Below the pieces are notes generated by a model. That model ran no database searches, was not told the origin of the DNA, and worked only from the letters and a program-made list of their open reading frames with translations. Positions 45,770 to 54,781 of a DNA stretch of 64,000 nucleotides are shown here, one piece after another. Every line of letters starts with the position of its first letter. Position 1 is the first letter of the stretch. Position numbers and translations under genes: made by a program. The DNA is from Formosa sediminum (GTDB lineage: Bacteria; Bacteroidota; Bacteroidia; Flavobacteriales; Flavobacteriaceae): the NCBI RefSeq assembly GCF_007197735.1, contig NZ_CP041637.1:2079001-2143000 (forward strand), read 5' to 3'.

Positions 45770-47035
45770 ATGATTTTAAAACGGCTCTTATTTTTTATCT
45801 TGTGTGTGCTGCTGTCAGCCAAATCCTTTGCGTCTTATATTTTAATACCTATGGATGCAGATGGTCAAAAAAATCATTTAAAAGCTTACGGTATGACCTA
45901 TTGGGCACTCGATAAGCAATTAAAAGTTAAATGGCTTTTAAACTATCGAGGTGGGTCTTTTTTAGTACCAGATACCGATGCTATTCAGAGAGAATGCCAA
46001 ATTAGAGGCGTCTCTTTTGAAGTCATTTCTAATGATAAAGCAGAAAACATTTTGGAGTTAATTGAGAGTCCGAGTCAGAATATGGAAGCTGTAGTCCTTG
46101 AAAAAGCACCCAAAATAGCGGTCTATACGCCAAAAGGAAATTCGCCATGGGATGATGCGGTAACTATGGTTTTAACCTATGCAGAAATTCCGTATACTAC
46201 GGTATATGACGAAGATGTTTTAAACGATAATTTATTGCTATACGATTGGTTGCATTTACATCATGAGGATTTTACAGGGCAATACGGAAAGTTTTATAAC
46301 AGTTTTAAAACCGCTGCCTGGTACATAGAAGATAAAAAAGAAGCAGAAGCTTTAGCGCAGCGTTTGGGATATACAAAGGTTTCTGAAGAAAAGTTAGCGG
46401 TAGCGTTAAAAATAAGAGATTATGTTGTGGGTGGCGGATTTATGTTTGCCATGTGCAGTGCTACAGATTCGTTTGACATTGCTTTGTCTGCTGAAGGTGT
46501 AGATATTTGCGAAGCTATGTTTGATGGCGATGCTAGTGATCCAGGGTATCAGAATCATATTAATTATAATAATACGTTTGCCTTTACAGATTTTATTTTA
46601 GAACGAGACCCTAAAGTGTATGAGTTTTCGTCTATAGACATGACAACAAAACGCCGTATAATGAAGGATGCCGATTACTTTTCGCTAGTAGATTTTTCAG
46701 CAAAGTGGGATCCTGTGCCTACCATGTTATGCCAGAATCACACGGCTTTAGTAAAAGGTTTTATGGGGCAAACGACGTCCTTTACTCGCGATGAAATTAA
46801 ATCTAATGTGTTGGTGTTGGGCGAAAATAAAAGCAATGGTGAAGCCAAATACATTCATGGTATTAAAGGTAAAGGCTTTTTTACCTTTTATGGCGGACAC
46901 GATCCAGAAGATTATACCCATAAGGTGGGAGACCCAAAAACAGAATTAGAGTTACACCCTACATCGCCAGGATACCGATTAATTCTAAATAATGTATTGT
47001 TTCCTGCAGCCAAAAAGAAAAAACAAAAAACATAA
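45770..47035 (+). CDS. secreted GATase1-like protein (homologues often labelled asparagine synthetase B)
   Basis: This 421-residue protein has a signal peptide (LLFFILCVLLSAKSFAS) after the ATG at 45770; the frame extends 20 codons upstream. An N-terminal region reads AYGMTYWALDKQLKVKWLL. A flavodoxin/GATase1-like part follows with KIAVYTPKGNSPWDDAV, and GGGFMFAMCSATDSFDIAL looks like a nucleophile-elbow cysteine. The C-terminus has GKGFFTFYGGHDPEDY. I recall database relatives named asparagine synthetase B. This sequence has neither an N-terminal catalytic Cys2 nor the SGGxDS ATP motif, so that name looks wrong. Actual function is unknown. Confidence 0.7.
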   Translation: MILKRLLFFILCVLLSAKSFASYILIPMDADGQKNHLKAYGMTYWALDKQLKVKWLLNYRGGSFLVPDTDAIQRECQIRGVSFEVISNDKAENILELIESPSQNMEAVVLEKAPKIAVYTPKGNSPWDDAVTMVLTYAEIPYTTVYDEDVLNDNLLLYDWLHLHHEDFTGQYGKFYNSFKTAAWYIEDKKEAEALAQRLGYTKVSEEKLAVALKIRDYVVGGGFMFAMCSATDSFDIALSAEGVDICEAMFDGDASDPGYQNHINYNNTFAFTDFILERDPKVYEFSSIDMTTKRRIMKDADYFSLVDFSAKWDPVPTMLCQNHTALVKGFMGQTTSFTRDEIKSNVLVLGENKSNGEAKYIHGIKGKGFFTFYGGHDPEDYTHKVGDPKTELELHPTSPGYRLILNNVLFPAAKKKKQKT

Positions 47036-47152
47036 GGCTGTATGAGAGACGGGAATTGGAAATTAGTGTTTTTTATGATTCACTAGTACAGTCCCCTAAC
47101 ATCTTAACTATATAATTACAAAACATATGTTTACCTAATACAATCAATTGGT

Positions 47153-47575
47153 ATGAAAGTTATTCAGAACGAGATGCAGTTACAGCCTTTTAAACGTGGG
47201 TTTCATATTATTACCAACGAGGTAGTAGCAGCTCTTCCAGAATTAAATACAATAACTACAGGAATGCTTCATGTATTTATTAAACACACGTCTGCTAGCC
47301 TCACTATTAGTGAAAATGCCGATCCTTCTGTACGTGTGGACTTTGAACGTCATTTTAATGTGATGGTGCCCGAAAATCAATCGTATTATACTCATACTTA
47401 TGAAGGAGCAGACGATATGCCTGCTCATATAAAATCAGCGTTATTAGGTAGTAGTGTACACATACCTATTACCAATGGCCAATTAAATTTAGGGACTTGG
47501 CAAGGCATCTATATGTGCGAACACCGAGATTATGGTGGGTCAAGACATTTAGTGCTTACAGCTTTTGGAATGTGA
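47153..47575 (+). CDS. YjbQ / UPF0047 family protein
   Basis: This 140-residue cytoplasmic protein has the family core HTSASLTISENADPSV, then THTYEGADDMPAHIKSAL and the end GTWQGIYMCEHRDYGGSR. Conserved His, Glu and Asp residues could form the proposed metal/active site. Members have been reported to have secondary thiamine-phosphate synthase activity in vitro, but the physiological role is unsettled. It is a single gene without an obvious partner. Confidence 0.92.
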   Translation: MKVIQNEMQLQPFKRGFHIITNEVVAALPELNTITTGMLHVFIKHTSASLTISENADPSVRVDFERHFNVMVPENQSYYTHTYEGADDMPAHIKSALLGSSVHIPITNGQLNLGTWQGIYMCEHRDYGGSRHLVLTAFGM

Positions 47576-47859
47576 TTTTTAAATAGGGAAGTGGTAAAGT
47601 TCAAATTTATATACTCAATCTATCATATGGGCATGGTGTAAGCTATGGCGTATAAATTCTCTAGTTGGTATTAGTCGTTTTTGGTGCGTGTTAACTTTTA
47701 GCGTGTTTTATACTGAAGGCCATTCGGTTTTATATTATAATATTCGGTTTAAAATAGTCTATCTAAAGCGTGGCGTAAGCTGTAATGTACAACTCCTGTA
47801 ACCTTTCGGGTATTTGTGTGCCGAAATGTTTGTGTAGCTAACAGTTTTATACACACACC

Positions 47860-48684
47860 TTAACCATCAATTAAAACTTTTTTCTTAGCATCAAGTAAAG
47901 CTTCTAATACCACTTCAACACCAAAAGCATCGTTACTTTTAGTTATAAAACGTGCAGTTTGTTTAACGTTTGGGTGTGCATTTTCCATAGCATAACTAAA
48001 ATGGGCACGTTTCAGCATTTCTAAATCATTATTATAATCTCCAAATACCATAGTTTCTGCTTCAGAGATTCCAAATTCTTCTTGAACTTCTGATAAAGCA
48101 TATCCTTTATTTGCGTCGTGGTGTGAGATGTCTAGCCAATGTTCTCCAGAGACTTTAATCTGATATTCAGCTTCCAAATGTTTTACTTTGGGATAAATAA
48201 AATCTTCAGAATTATTGGTATGATAAATAGCCAGTTTTAAAAATTCATCATCTGTGACTTCACTGAGGTTTGTAACTGTATTAAATTCGGTATAATATTC
48301 ACTTAAAAGCTTAGGGAAGTGAATGTCTTCTGTTTCTATATATGCTTTGTTTTTGCCACAAAGTACAATAAAGGTATTCTCAATAGCACGTAACAGCGGT
48401 AAGATGGCATTGATTTTATCTTTTTCAAGTAAGCGTTTTGCCAGTTCTTGGTTGCCACGTTTGGTAAGTCCACCATTTTCAGCAATAATGGTAATTGCAT
48501 CCTTAATGGGGTGTAACTTTTCAATCATACTAAAATACTGTCGACCACTAGCGGCAATAAAATGCACATTGTGAGCTTGAAGCTCATGAAACAATTTATA
48601 AAAACGCGGACTAACTTCGTCTTTAGAATTTAGTAAGGTACCGTCCATATCGGAAACAACGAGTTTAACTTGAGATAATTCCAT
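47860..48684 (-). CDS. Cof-type HAD phosphatase
   Basis: This 274-residue protein has HAD motif I DMDGTLLNS (nucleophile Asp near residue 13), motif II AASGRQ (Ser/Thr), a type-IIB cap region, motif III Lys in SHHDANKGYAL and motif IV FGDYNNDLEML. This is the Cof/YbiV subfamily, which dephosphorylates sugar phosphates or flavin/pyridoxal phosphates. The specific substrate is not evident. Confidence 0.92.
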   Translation of the reverse strand: MELSQVKLVVSDMDGTLLNSKDEVSPRFYKLFHELQAHNVHFIAASGRQYFSMIEKLHPIKDAITIIAENGGLTKRGNQELAKRLLEKDKINAILPLLRAIENTFIVLCGKNKAYIETEDIHFPKLLSEYYTEFNTVTNLSEVTDDEFLKLAIYHTNNSEDFIYPKVKHLEAEYQIKVSGEHWLDISHHDANKGYALSEVQEEFGISEAETMVFGDYNNDLEMLKRAHFSYAMENAHPNVKQTARFITKSNDAFGVEVVLEALLDAKKKVLIDG

Positions 48685-48911
48685 AGCATGAGTTTAAGCA
48701 CTAAAATACAGTTTTTAAATGGTATAGGAGTATAAATTAATTGTTAGTTTTAAGTGGGGGCTGTTTGTTAGTAGATTGTTATATTTAAGGTGAATTGGTA
48801 TTCTATTTTCTACACCAACCTTAAACTATAATATAACAAGAATACCACTTAAAAGTGTTTTGCTAACAGTTTTTTAACTAATCACAAAACATAAATTGTA
48901 ATTCACCTGCA

Positions 48912-48925
48912 TTTATTATATTAGC
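48912..48925 (+). promoter_or_regulatory. TTTATTATATTAGC box upstream of the wzm-like gene
   Basis: The 14-mer recurs at 54902-54915 upstream of the wzt-like gene. With the preceding CTGC, 18 of 19 positions agree. TATATTAG resembles the -7 box TAnnTTTG with one change, so it may be a promoter shared by the two exporter genes. Confidence 0.55.
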
Positions 48926-48943
48926 ACCTCTAAACCCAGACCC

Positions 48944-49825
48944 TTGAATGCAATAAAAGAACAAGAACGCCCTTGGTTGTATACCATATCTCCAAAGCGT
49001 AAATTAATAGATCTTAATTTTAAAGAAATTTGGAGGTATAAAGACCTATTGTTACTGTTTGTAAAACGTGATATTGTTACTGTATATAAGCAAACCATTT
49101 TGGGGCCGTTGTGGTATTTTATACAGCCTTTATTTACCTCAATAATTTTTACGGTCATATTTAATAATTTAGCAGCCATACCAGTTACACCTGGCGTGCC
49201 TGCATTTTTATTTAACTTAGCAGGGATAACAGCTTGGAATTATTTTAAAGAATGCCTTACGGGTACAAGTGATACGTTTACTAAAAATCAGGCTATTTTT
49301 GGTAAAGTGTATTTTCCCAGAGTGATTATTCCTATGTCTATAGTGGTTTCTAACTTAGTGAAATTTGCCATTCAATTGTTGGTATTTATAGGGTTTTACG
49401 TCTATTTTGTAGGGTTTACCACTACGGCTTATGCTGCACGTCCGCAGTGGAGTTTGTTACTCTTACCAGTGCTTGTCTTTATTATGGGGCTTTTGGGTTT
49501 AGGCTTTGGGATGTTAATATCGTCTATGACTACCAAGTACCGTGATTTAACCTTTTTAGTGGCCTTTGGTGTGCAATTACTTATGTATGGCTCGGCAGTG
49601 ATGTACCCTTTATCCTTTTTTGAAGAAAAATTACCAGGTGTTGCGTGGCTAGTGGCTTATAACCCTATGACTATTGTTATAGAAGCCTTTAGACATATTA
49701 CGTTAGGCGTTGGCGAGATTTCTAGCCTTCAATTGGTATATATAAGTGTGGTTAGCATATTTGTGTTTTTGCTTGGACTTATCGTGTTTAATAGTACAGA
49801 GAAGAAATTTATAGATACGGTTTAA
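48944..49825 (+). CDS. polysaccharide ABC transporter permease (Wzm/ABC-2 type)
   Basis: This 293-residue inner-membrane protein starts with a cytoplasmic N-terminus followed by the amphipathic stretch FKEIWRYKDLLLLFVKRDIV, typical of O-antigen and capsule exporters. Six hydrophobic segments follow. YNPMTIVIEAFRHITLG near the C-terminus is the ABC-2 signature. It would form the channel for the ATPase at 54991. The start is TTG; the ATG 4 bp later is out of frame. The partner ATPase gene lies 5.2 kb away rather than next door. Confidence 0.9.
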   Translation: MNAIKEQERPWLYTISPKRKLIDLNFKEIWRYKDLLLLFVKRDIVTVYKQTILGPLWYFIQPLFTSIIFTVIFNNLAAIPVTPGVPAFLFNLAGITAWNYFKECLTGTSDTFTKNQAIFGKVYFPRVIIPMSIVVSNLVKFAIQLLVFIGFYVYFVGFTTTAYAARPQWSLLLLPVLVFIMGLLGLGFGMLISSMTTKYRDLTFLVAFGVQLLMYGSAVMYPLSFFEEKLPGVAWLVAYNPMTIVIEAFRHITLGVGEISSLQLVYISVVSIFVFLLGLIVFNSTEKKFIDTV

Positions 49826-49906
49826 GTGTAAGCGTAATTCGTATAAAAAAAAATATAACATGAATTTTAAATCAATACCCTTACAATTAACACTCTAATA
49901 ACTAAA

Positions 49907-50815
49907 ATGAATACTATACTAATCACCGGAGGAGCCGGAAATATAGGGAGTAGTTTGGTTGCTGCTCTTGCAACAGAACCAGACACACAACTCGTAGTTG
50001 TAGACAATTTACTTACAGGAGTAGAATCACATATACCCAAGTTATCTAATGTAAAGTTTATTCAAGCAGATGTAAATCGATATAATGATGTTGCTCCAGT
50101 TTTTGAGCGTTTTAATATTAATTATGTATTTCATCTAGCAGCTATGGTAGGCGTAAAGCGTACGTTAGCAAATCCTCTTCGCGTTTTACAGGATATAGAA
50201 GGGATAAAAAATATTTTGTCTTTATCGAAAGCATCAGATGTAAGGCGTGTATTTTATTCCAGTTCTTCAGAAGTGTATGGCGAGCCTTTTGAGGTACCAC
50301 AACACGAAAACACGACACCTTTAAATTCTAGGTTACCTTATGCCATAGTGAAGAATGTAGGAGAATCATTTTTTAAATCTTACCAACAAGAATTTGGATT
50401 AGATTATACAATTTTTAGATTTTTTAATACCTATGGTCCACATCAAAGTGATGATTTTGTAGTGCCACGTTTTCTTCATGCTGCACAGACTAATAAGCCT
50501 ATAACCATACATGGAAATGGACAGCAGACCCGTTCGTTTTGTTATATAGATGATACGGTTTCGACCTGTGTAGAAGCTTATAAAAAGCAACTGTTTATTA
50601 ACGATGTTTTAAATGTAGGAAACGACAATGAAATGACCATCTTAGAATTAGCAAATCGTATTATTGCATTTACGAATTCAAAATCAGAGATTATACATTT
50701 ACCAGCATTGGTAGAAGGCGATATGAAGCGTCGTTGTCCTAATAACAAAAGGATGAAGCAGGTTTTAGAACGAGAATTAGTTAGTCTTGAAAATGGATTA
50801 AAATTGATGAGTTAA
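49907..50815 (+). CDS. NAD-dependent epimerase/dehydratase (extended SDR)
   Basis: This 302-residue enzyme begins ILITGGAGNIGSSLV (Rossmann GGxGxxG). It shows SSSSEVYGE, the catalytic YAIVK (YxxxK), and the sugar-nucleotide region FRFFNTYGPHQSDDFVVPRF. This is the UDP-glucose 4-epimerase / UDP-glucuronate decarboxylase superfamily. NTYGP followed by VVPRF resembles UDP-xylose synthase relatives, but the substrate cannot be fixed. It probably supplies a modified sugar nucleotide to the surface glycan. Confidence 0.87.
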   Translation: MNTILITGGAGNIGSSLVAALATEPDTQLVVVDNLLTGVESHIPKLSNVKFIQADVNRYNDVAPVFERFNINYVFHLAAMVGVKRTLANPLRVLQDIEGIKNILSLSKASDVRRVFYSSSSEVYGEPFEVPQHENTTPLNSRLPYAIVKNVGESFFKSYQQEFGLDYTIFRFFNTYGPHQSDDFVVPRFLHAAQTNKPITIHGNGQQTRSFCYIDDTVSTCVEAYKKQLFINDVLNVGNDNEMTILELANRIIAFTNSKSEIIHLPALVEGDMKRRCPNNKRMKQVLERELVSLENGLKLMS

Positions 50816-50865
50816 TTGGGGGTAGACCATTTGCAGTTGGTTGTGATGTGTGATTAAAGCACGAA

Positions 50866-50889
50866 AAATCCTCGTGTGTACGAGGATTT
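50866..50889. terminator. hairpin between convergent genes
   Basis: A perfect stem AAATCCTCGT/ACGAGGATTT with loop GTGT lies between the SDR gene and the convergent gene at 50911. The flanking A/T runs are short. Confidence 0.7.
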
Positions 50890-50910
50890 ACATTGTATTT
50901 TAAAACCTGT

Positions 50911-51660
50911 TTATAGAACGTCTATAAGTTGTAAGGCATTAAATGTTCCATTTTTTAAAGGGTATTGTGTACCATTTACTTCTTGATAAAATGCAACTTT
51001 TAGAAAATAAAAGGGCGTTCCTGTACCAGTAGGTGGTGCAGCAGGTATTAGTGTTATTGGTGATAATGTACTGTTAATTGGTAAATTGACCGTAGGGCTA
51101 ATTTGTAAGTCGGATACACTATCATTAAAATTTAGATTTAAAAACCCTGAATTAAAACTAACATGTGTCGATCCGTTTGGGCTATTTAAGTCTTGTGCTG
51201 GAATAAAATTAGGCATGCTAATTTCTCCTGTCGTGGTGTTTAAGGAGTAAGCTTCAAGCAATACACTGCTTAGTAGTGCATTGTTGTTAAATTCGAAGCC
51301 TTTAATTGCGTTTTTGCCATCTGTTGTATTGATGCCAATACTTACTTTGCGCTGACCTCTTGCTGAAGTGATATCTGCATTTTTAACACGACTCATAATT
51401 TGAGTCAACCTGGAAGTCATTCGGTTATCTTTTGCTTCTATCAACAAAGCTGTAATGGCATGTCGTAATTTTTTGCCGGATGTTGCGGATTCTGCAAATT
51501 CACTATTATTCTCGCGTGTTCTTACAAATGCGGGATCGTTTAGTATGCGGTCTTTGCTAACACCACCTTTAGATCGGATATAAAATCCGTCTTCTCCTTT
51601 GTAGAATGTAACTTCTCCTATTGAACCTTCTACATTAAATAAAGATTTATATTTTGCCAT
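50911..51660 (-). CDS. uncharacterised Bacteroidota protein (DUF6266-like)
   Basis: This 249-residue protein begins with GSIGEVTFYKGEDGFYIR followed by SKGGVSKDRILNDPAF, then a helical segment TRENNSEFAESATSGKKLR. I associate this pattern with a family common in Flavobacteriia, near DUF6266. The C-terminal half is Asn/Ser/Thr-rich with beta strands. There is no signal peptide. It points against all its neighbours and opens a low-coding island inside the polysaccharide locus. Function is unknown. Confidence 0.65.
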   Translation of the reverse strand: MAKYKSLFNVEGSIGEVTFYKGEDGFYIRSKGGVSKDRILNDPAFVRTRENNSEFAESATSGKKLRHAITALLIEAKDNRMTSRLTQIMSRVKNADITSARGQRKVSIGINTTDGKNAIKGFEFNNNALLSSVLLEAYSLNTTTGEISMPNFIPAQDLNSPNGSTHVSFNSGFLNLNFNDSVSDLQISPTVNLPINSTLSPITLIPAAPPTGTGTPFYFLKVAFYQEVNGTQYPLKNGTFNALQLIDVL

Positions 51661-52385
51661 GATATAATGGGATTTATGCAGGTTCTATATCTGTTTAATT
51701 TTACACACCGCTCAACATTTATTTTGTTTTGCAATTGTGAGCATTTTAGATCTATAACCTACGGTTAGTAAAAATGATGTATCTGCTTACTTATGTTCCC
51801 GGGATTGGTTATGCTATGGATAACCTATAATTACTACATACATAATTTAGATACATGCGCTTAGTTCTAAATTACTACAGGTTTGTTTTGCATTTTTTTG
51901 AACTTCCTTTATTTTCTTATTATTTCTTATTTCGAACTAATATTTCTAGTTTCTTCTCTGTTTTTCTTGATTTTTCCGAAATTTGAGGTTGATTTTGGTT
52001 TTTGTGCTTATAAGTTAACTATGGCTTTGGTATGGCTTTGGTATGGCTTTGGTATGGCGGAGGGTTTTTATATTTATTTAAACTCTATGGTCTAATTTTA
52101 GGTAATTTTTTTGTTCTAGCTTATCGTAAAACTGTAATACATTCGCAGCATTTTTTATTACATAGGTTTCTTTAAGTTGTTTTTTATTATACTCTTATTT
52201 GTGTAATTACTTAAAAATGAGTATGTTGCATGTTTTTAAGCCTAGCTTTTTTTTATTGAGAACCTGATTTTGTTTATTTTCTATGCTTTTTTTTATTTTA
52301 TCTGACTATAGATTTAAAGGAAAAATGTAGCGTTAATACAAAATAAAAACTATTATACTTAACCTAATTTAAAGTGCTTAGTACT
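51661..52385. other. 725-bp low-coding stretch
   Basis: This is T-rich sequence with no credible gene. The 70-residue frame at 51883-52095 has biased composition and runs through an 11-bp minisatellite, so I do not call it. The region precedes the small HTH gene. Confidence 0.5.
52021..52058. repeat. 11-bp tandem repeat, about 3.5 copies
   Basis: The unit ATGGCTTTGGT repeats three times and is followed by ATGGC. It is a short minisatellite in non-coding sequence. Confidence 0.85.
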
Positions 52386-52592
52386 ATGGGATATCGACTA
52401 TTTTTAAATAGTAACGATGTCGCACTTCTTATGGGAGTTTGCGATAAAACCGCTAAGCAATATATACGCGATATTTTGAATGAATATAAAATTGTGAAAC
52501 GTAAACGGATTAGTATTCGTGAGTATAGTGATTATTTTAAGGTGCCTTATGATGATGTGTTGCGAGCTGTGCATAGTAAGGTTAAGATTTAG
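52386..52592 (+). CDS. small helix-turn-helix (excisionase-like) protein
   Basis: This protein of 68 residues (72 if the GTG at 52374 is used) reads LNSNDVALLMGVCDKTAKQY, then IRDILNEYKIVKRKRISI and REYSDYFKVPYDDVLRAV. The order of a helix, a turn and a recognition helix followed by a basic wing looks like MerR/excisionase-type DNA-binding proteins that pair with recombinases. No integrase is nearby. It is the only gene-like frame in more than 3 kb, so it may be a remnant of a mobile element. Confidence 0.55.
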   Translation: MGYRLFLNSNDVALLMGVCDKTAKQYIRDILNEYKIVKRKRISIREYSDYFKVPYDDVLRAVHSKVKI

Positions 52593-52638
52593 GTGGATAA
52601 GGTTGTTTTTTTTATGTTCATTTTGCCTTGATGCAAAC

Positions 52639-52660
52639 CCTTCGACTTCGCTCAGGATAA
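52639..52660. repeat. interspersed repeat fragment (CCCTTCGACTTCGCTCAGG)
   Basis: This short GC-richer sequence contrasts with its surroundings. I recall near-identical strings scattered through many Bacteroidota genomes, from memory only. Confidence 0.4.
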
Positions 52661-52723
52661 ACCAAGCCAAAAGATCAAATGAATTTCTAGGTCATTACTG
52701 CGTACCATTCACTATCGAAGCTT

Positions 52724-52796
52724 CATGCTTACTACTTCGTAGTGCAGTTCCGCTTCTTCGTTCATTATGACTGAAAATTCATGGCTTGTAATTGTT
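52724..52796 (+). repeat. 73-bp direct repeat, copy 1
   Basis: It starts CATGCTTACTACTTCGTAGT and contains the small dyad ACTAC-TTC-GTAGT. It matches 52902-52974 with only a few changes, 178 bp apart. Confidence 0.8.
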
Positions 52797-52901
52797 ATTT
52801 GTGTTTTGATTGTTATTTGTTTGTTTGTACAGCTTAAAATTTTACATGTTGTTCACTGCACATTTTACGATATACTTTCGATAGGCCGGGGTCTTAAGCT
52901 G

Positions 52902-52974
52902 CATGCTTACTACTTCGTAGTGCAGTTTCGCTTCTTCGTTCATTATGACTGAAAATTTATGGCTTGTAATCGTG
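52902..52974 (+). repeat. 73-bp direct repeat, copy 2
   Basis: This is the second copy of the sequence at 52724-52796. It directly follows the first CCGGGG box of the larger array. Confidence 0.8.
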
Positions 52975-53186
52975 ATTTTCGTTTTTGTTCTCTTTACTTT
53001 TTATTCGCGTTATTATTTTTAAGGACTCATGATGTGCTACGCAGTTTTCATTGCTAAAAAAAGTTATACAATCTTTTTGTTTTGCTTAGGATAAGGGTAT
53101 TTGGGTTAAGAAAGTATTTTTAAATTTTATCAAGGTTATTATTTGTTGTTATTAATGTTCATTTTTATTCGCGTTATTATTTTTAT

Positions 53187-53438
53187 GGACTCATGATGTG
53201 CTTCGCAGTTTTCATTGCTAAAAAAAGTAACAAAAAAATCTAGGCTTACGAAAGTATCTCTAAATGTTATGTTCCAACACTAAATTTTAAGAACTCGCAT
53301 TTGTGTGTATTCTATTGAATATGATTTGGTTTTATATGATATGTTAGTGTTTTTAATGTAATGCGTTTGGCTCAAACAGCTTAAAATTTTACGCGTTGTT
53401 CACTGCACATTTTACGATATACTTTCGATATGCCGGGG
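53187..53438 (+). repeat. 252-bp repeat unit 1
   Basis: This is a complete unit, from GGACTCATGATGTGCTTCGC to GATATGCCGGGG. Confidence 0.88.
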
Positions 53439-53521
53439 TTTTTAGATTCGATGTTTTTTATTTACTTTTTATTCGCGTTATTGTTTGTTTCTCTACTTTT
53501 TATTCGCGTTATTATTTTTAT

Positions 53522-53773
53522 GGACTCATGATGTGCTACGCAGTTTTCATTGCTAAAAAAAGTAACAAAAAAATCTAGGCTTACGAAAGTATCTCTAAAT
53601 GTTATGTTCCAACACTAAATTTTAAGAACTCGCATTTGTGTGTATTTTATTGAATATGATTTGGTTTTATATGATATGTTAGTGTTTTTAATGTAATGCG
53701 TTTGGCTCAAACAGCTTAAAATTTTACGCGTTGTTCACTGCACATTTTACGATATACTTTCGATATGCTGGGG
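53522..53773 (+). repeat. 252-bp repeat unit 2
   Basis: A complete unit, 335 bp after unit 1. Its end reads GCTGGGG instead of GCCGGGG. Confidence 0.88.
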
Positions 53774-53856
53774 TTTTTAGATTCGATGTTTTTTATTTAC
53801 TTTTTATTCGCGTTATTGTTTGTTTCTTTACTTTTTATTCGCGTTATTATTTTTAA

Positions 53857-54108
53857 GGACTCATGATGTGCTTCGCAGTTTTCATTGCTAAAAAAAGTAA
53901 CAAAAAAATCTAGGCTTACGAAAGTATCTCTAAATGTTATGTTCCAACACTAAATTTTAAGAACTCGCATTGGTATGTATTCTATTGAATATGATTTGGT
54001 TTTATATGATATGTTAGTGTTTTTAATGTAATGCGTTTGGCTCAAACAGCTTAAAATTTTACGCGTTGTTCACTGCACATTTTACGATATACTTTCGATA
54101 GGCCGGGG
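53857..54108 (+). repeat. 252-bp repeat unit 3
   Basis: A complete unit, 335 bp after unit 2. CATTGGTATG replaces the CATTTGTGTG of the other units. Confidence 0.88.
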
Positions 54109-54235
54109 TCTAAAACTTCAGCTTTAGGCTTTTAATATTTCTTTTTTTCTGGATGTTTATTAGTTTTGGAAGTTCATGGTTTGTAATCGTGTTTTTTTTG
54201 TTCTCTTTACTTTTTATTCGCGTTATTATTTTTAT

Positions 54236-54488
54236 GGACTCATGATGTGCTTCGCAGTTTTCATTGCTAAAAAAACGAACCAAAAAAATCTAGGCTTACG
54301 AAAGTATCTCTAAATGTTATGTTCCAACACTAAATTTTAAGAACTCGCATTTGTGTGTATTCTATTGAATATGATTTGGTTTTATATGATATGTTAGTGT
54401 TTTTAATGTAATGCGTTTAGCTCAAACAGCTTAAAATTTTACGTGTTGTTCACTGCACATTTTACGATATACTTTCGATAGGCCGGGG
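54236..54488 (+). repeat. 252-bp repeat unit 4
   Basis: A complete unit after a longer spacer. AAAACGAACC replaces AAAAAGTAAC; unit 5 shares this change. Confidence 0.88.
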
Positions 54489-54540
54489 TTTTTCGATTCG
54501 ATGTTTTTTATTTACTTTTTATTCGCGTTATTATTTTTAA

Positions 54541-54781
54541 GGACTCATGATGTGCTACGCAGTTTTCATCGCTAAAAAAACGAACCAAAAAAATCTAGGC
54601 TTACGAAAGTATCTCTAAATGTTATGTTCCAACACTAAATTTTAAGAACTCGCATTTGTGTGTATTCTATTGAATATGATTTGGTTTTATATGATAAGCT
54701 AGTGTTTTTAATGTAATGCGTTTGGCTCAAACAGCTTAAAATTTTACGTGTTTTTTGCTGTATATTTTTGATATGCCGGGG
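54541..54781 (+). repeat. 252-bp repeat unit 5 (degenerate 3' end)
   Basis: The first 190 bp match the other units. The segment TTGTTCACTGCACATTTTAC is replaced by a shorter, diverged version. Confidence 0.85.

Noticed and set aside
47576-47859. Possible small gene between yjbQ-like and HAD genes
   Set aside because: The frames are short, lack start signals and have no recognisable motifs. I see only intergenic sequence.
51883-52095. 70-residue open frame in the low-coding island
   Set aside because: Its composition is extreme (Phe/Leu/Tyr) and its second half is made by the 11-bp tandem repeat. It has no plausible start signal.
52519-53578. Several 60-83 residue frames in the repeat island
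   Set aside because: They consist of repeat sequence read in different frames, overlap each other, and are not kept between repeat units.
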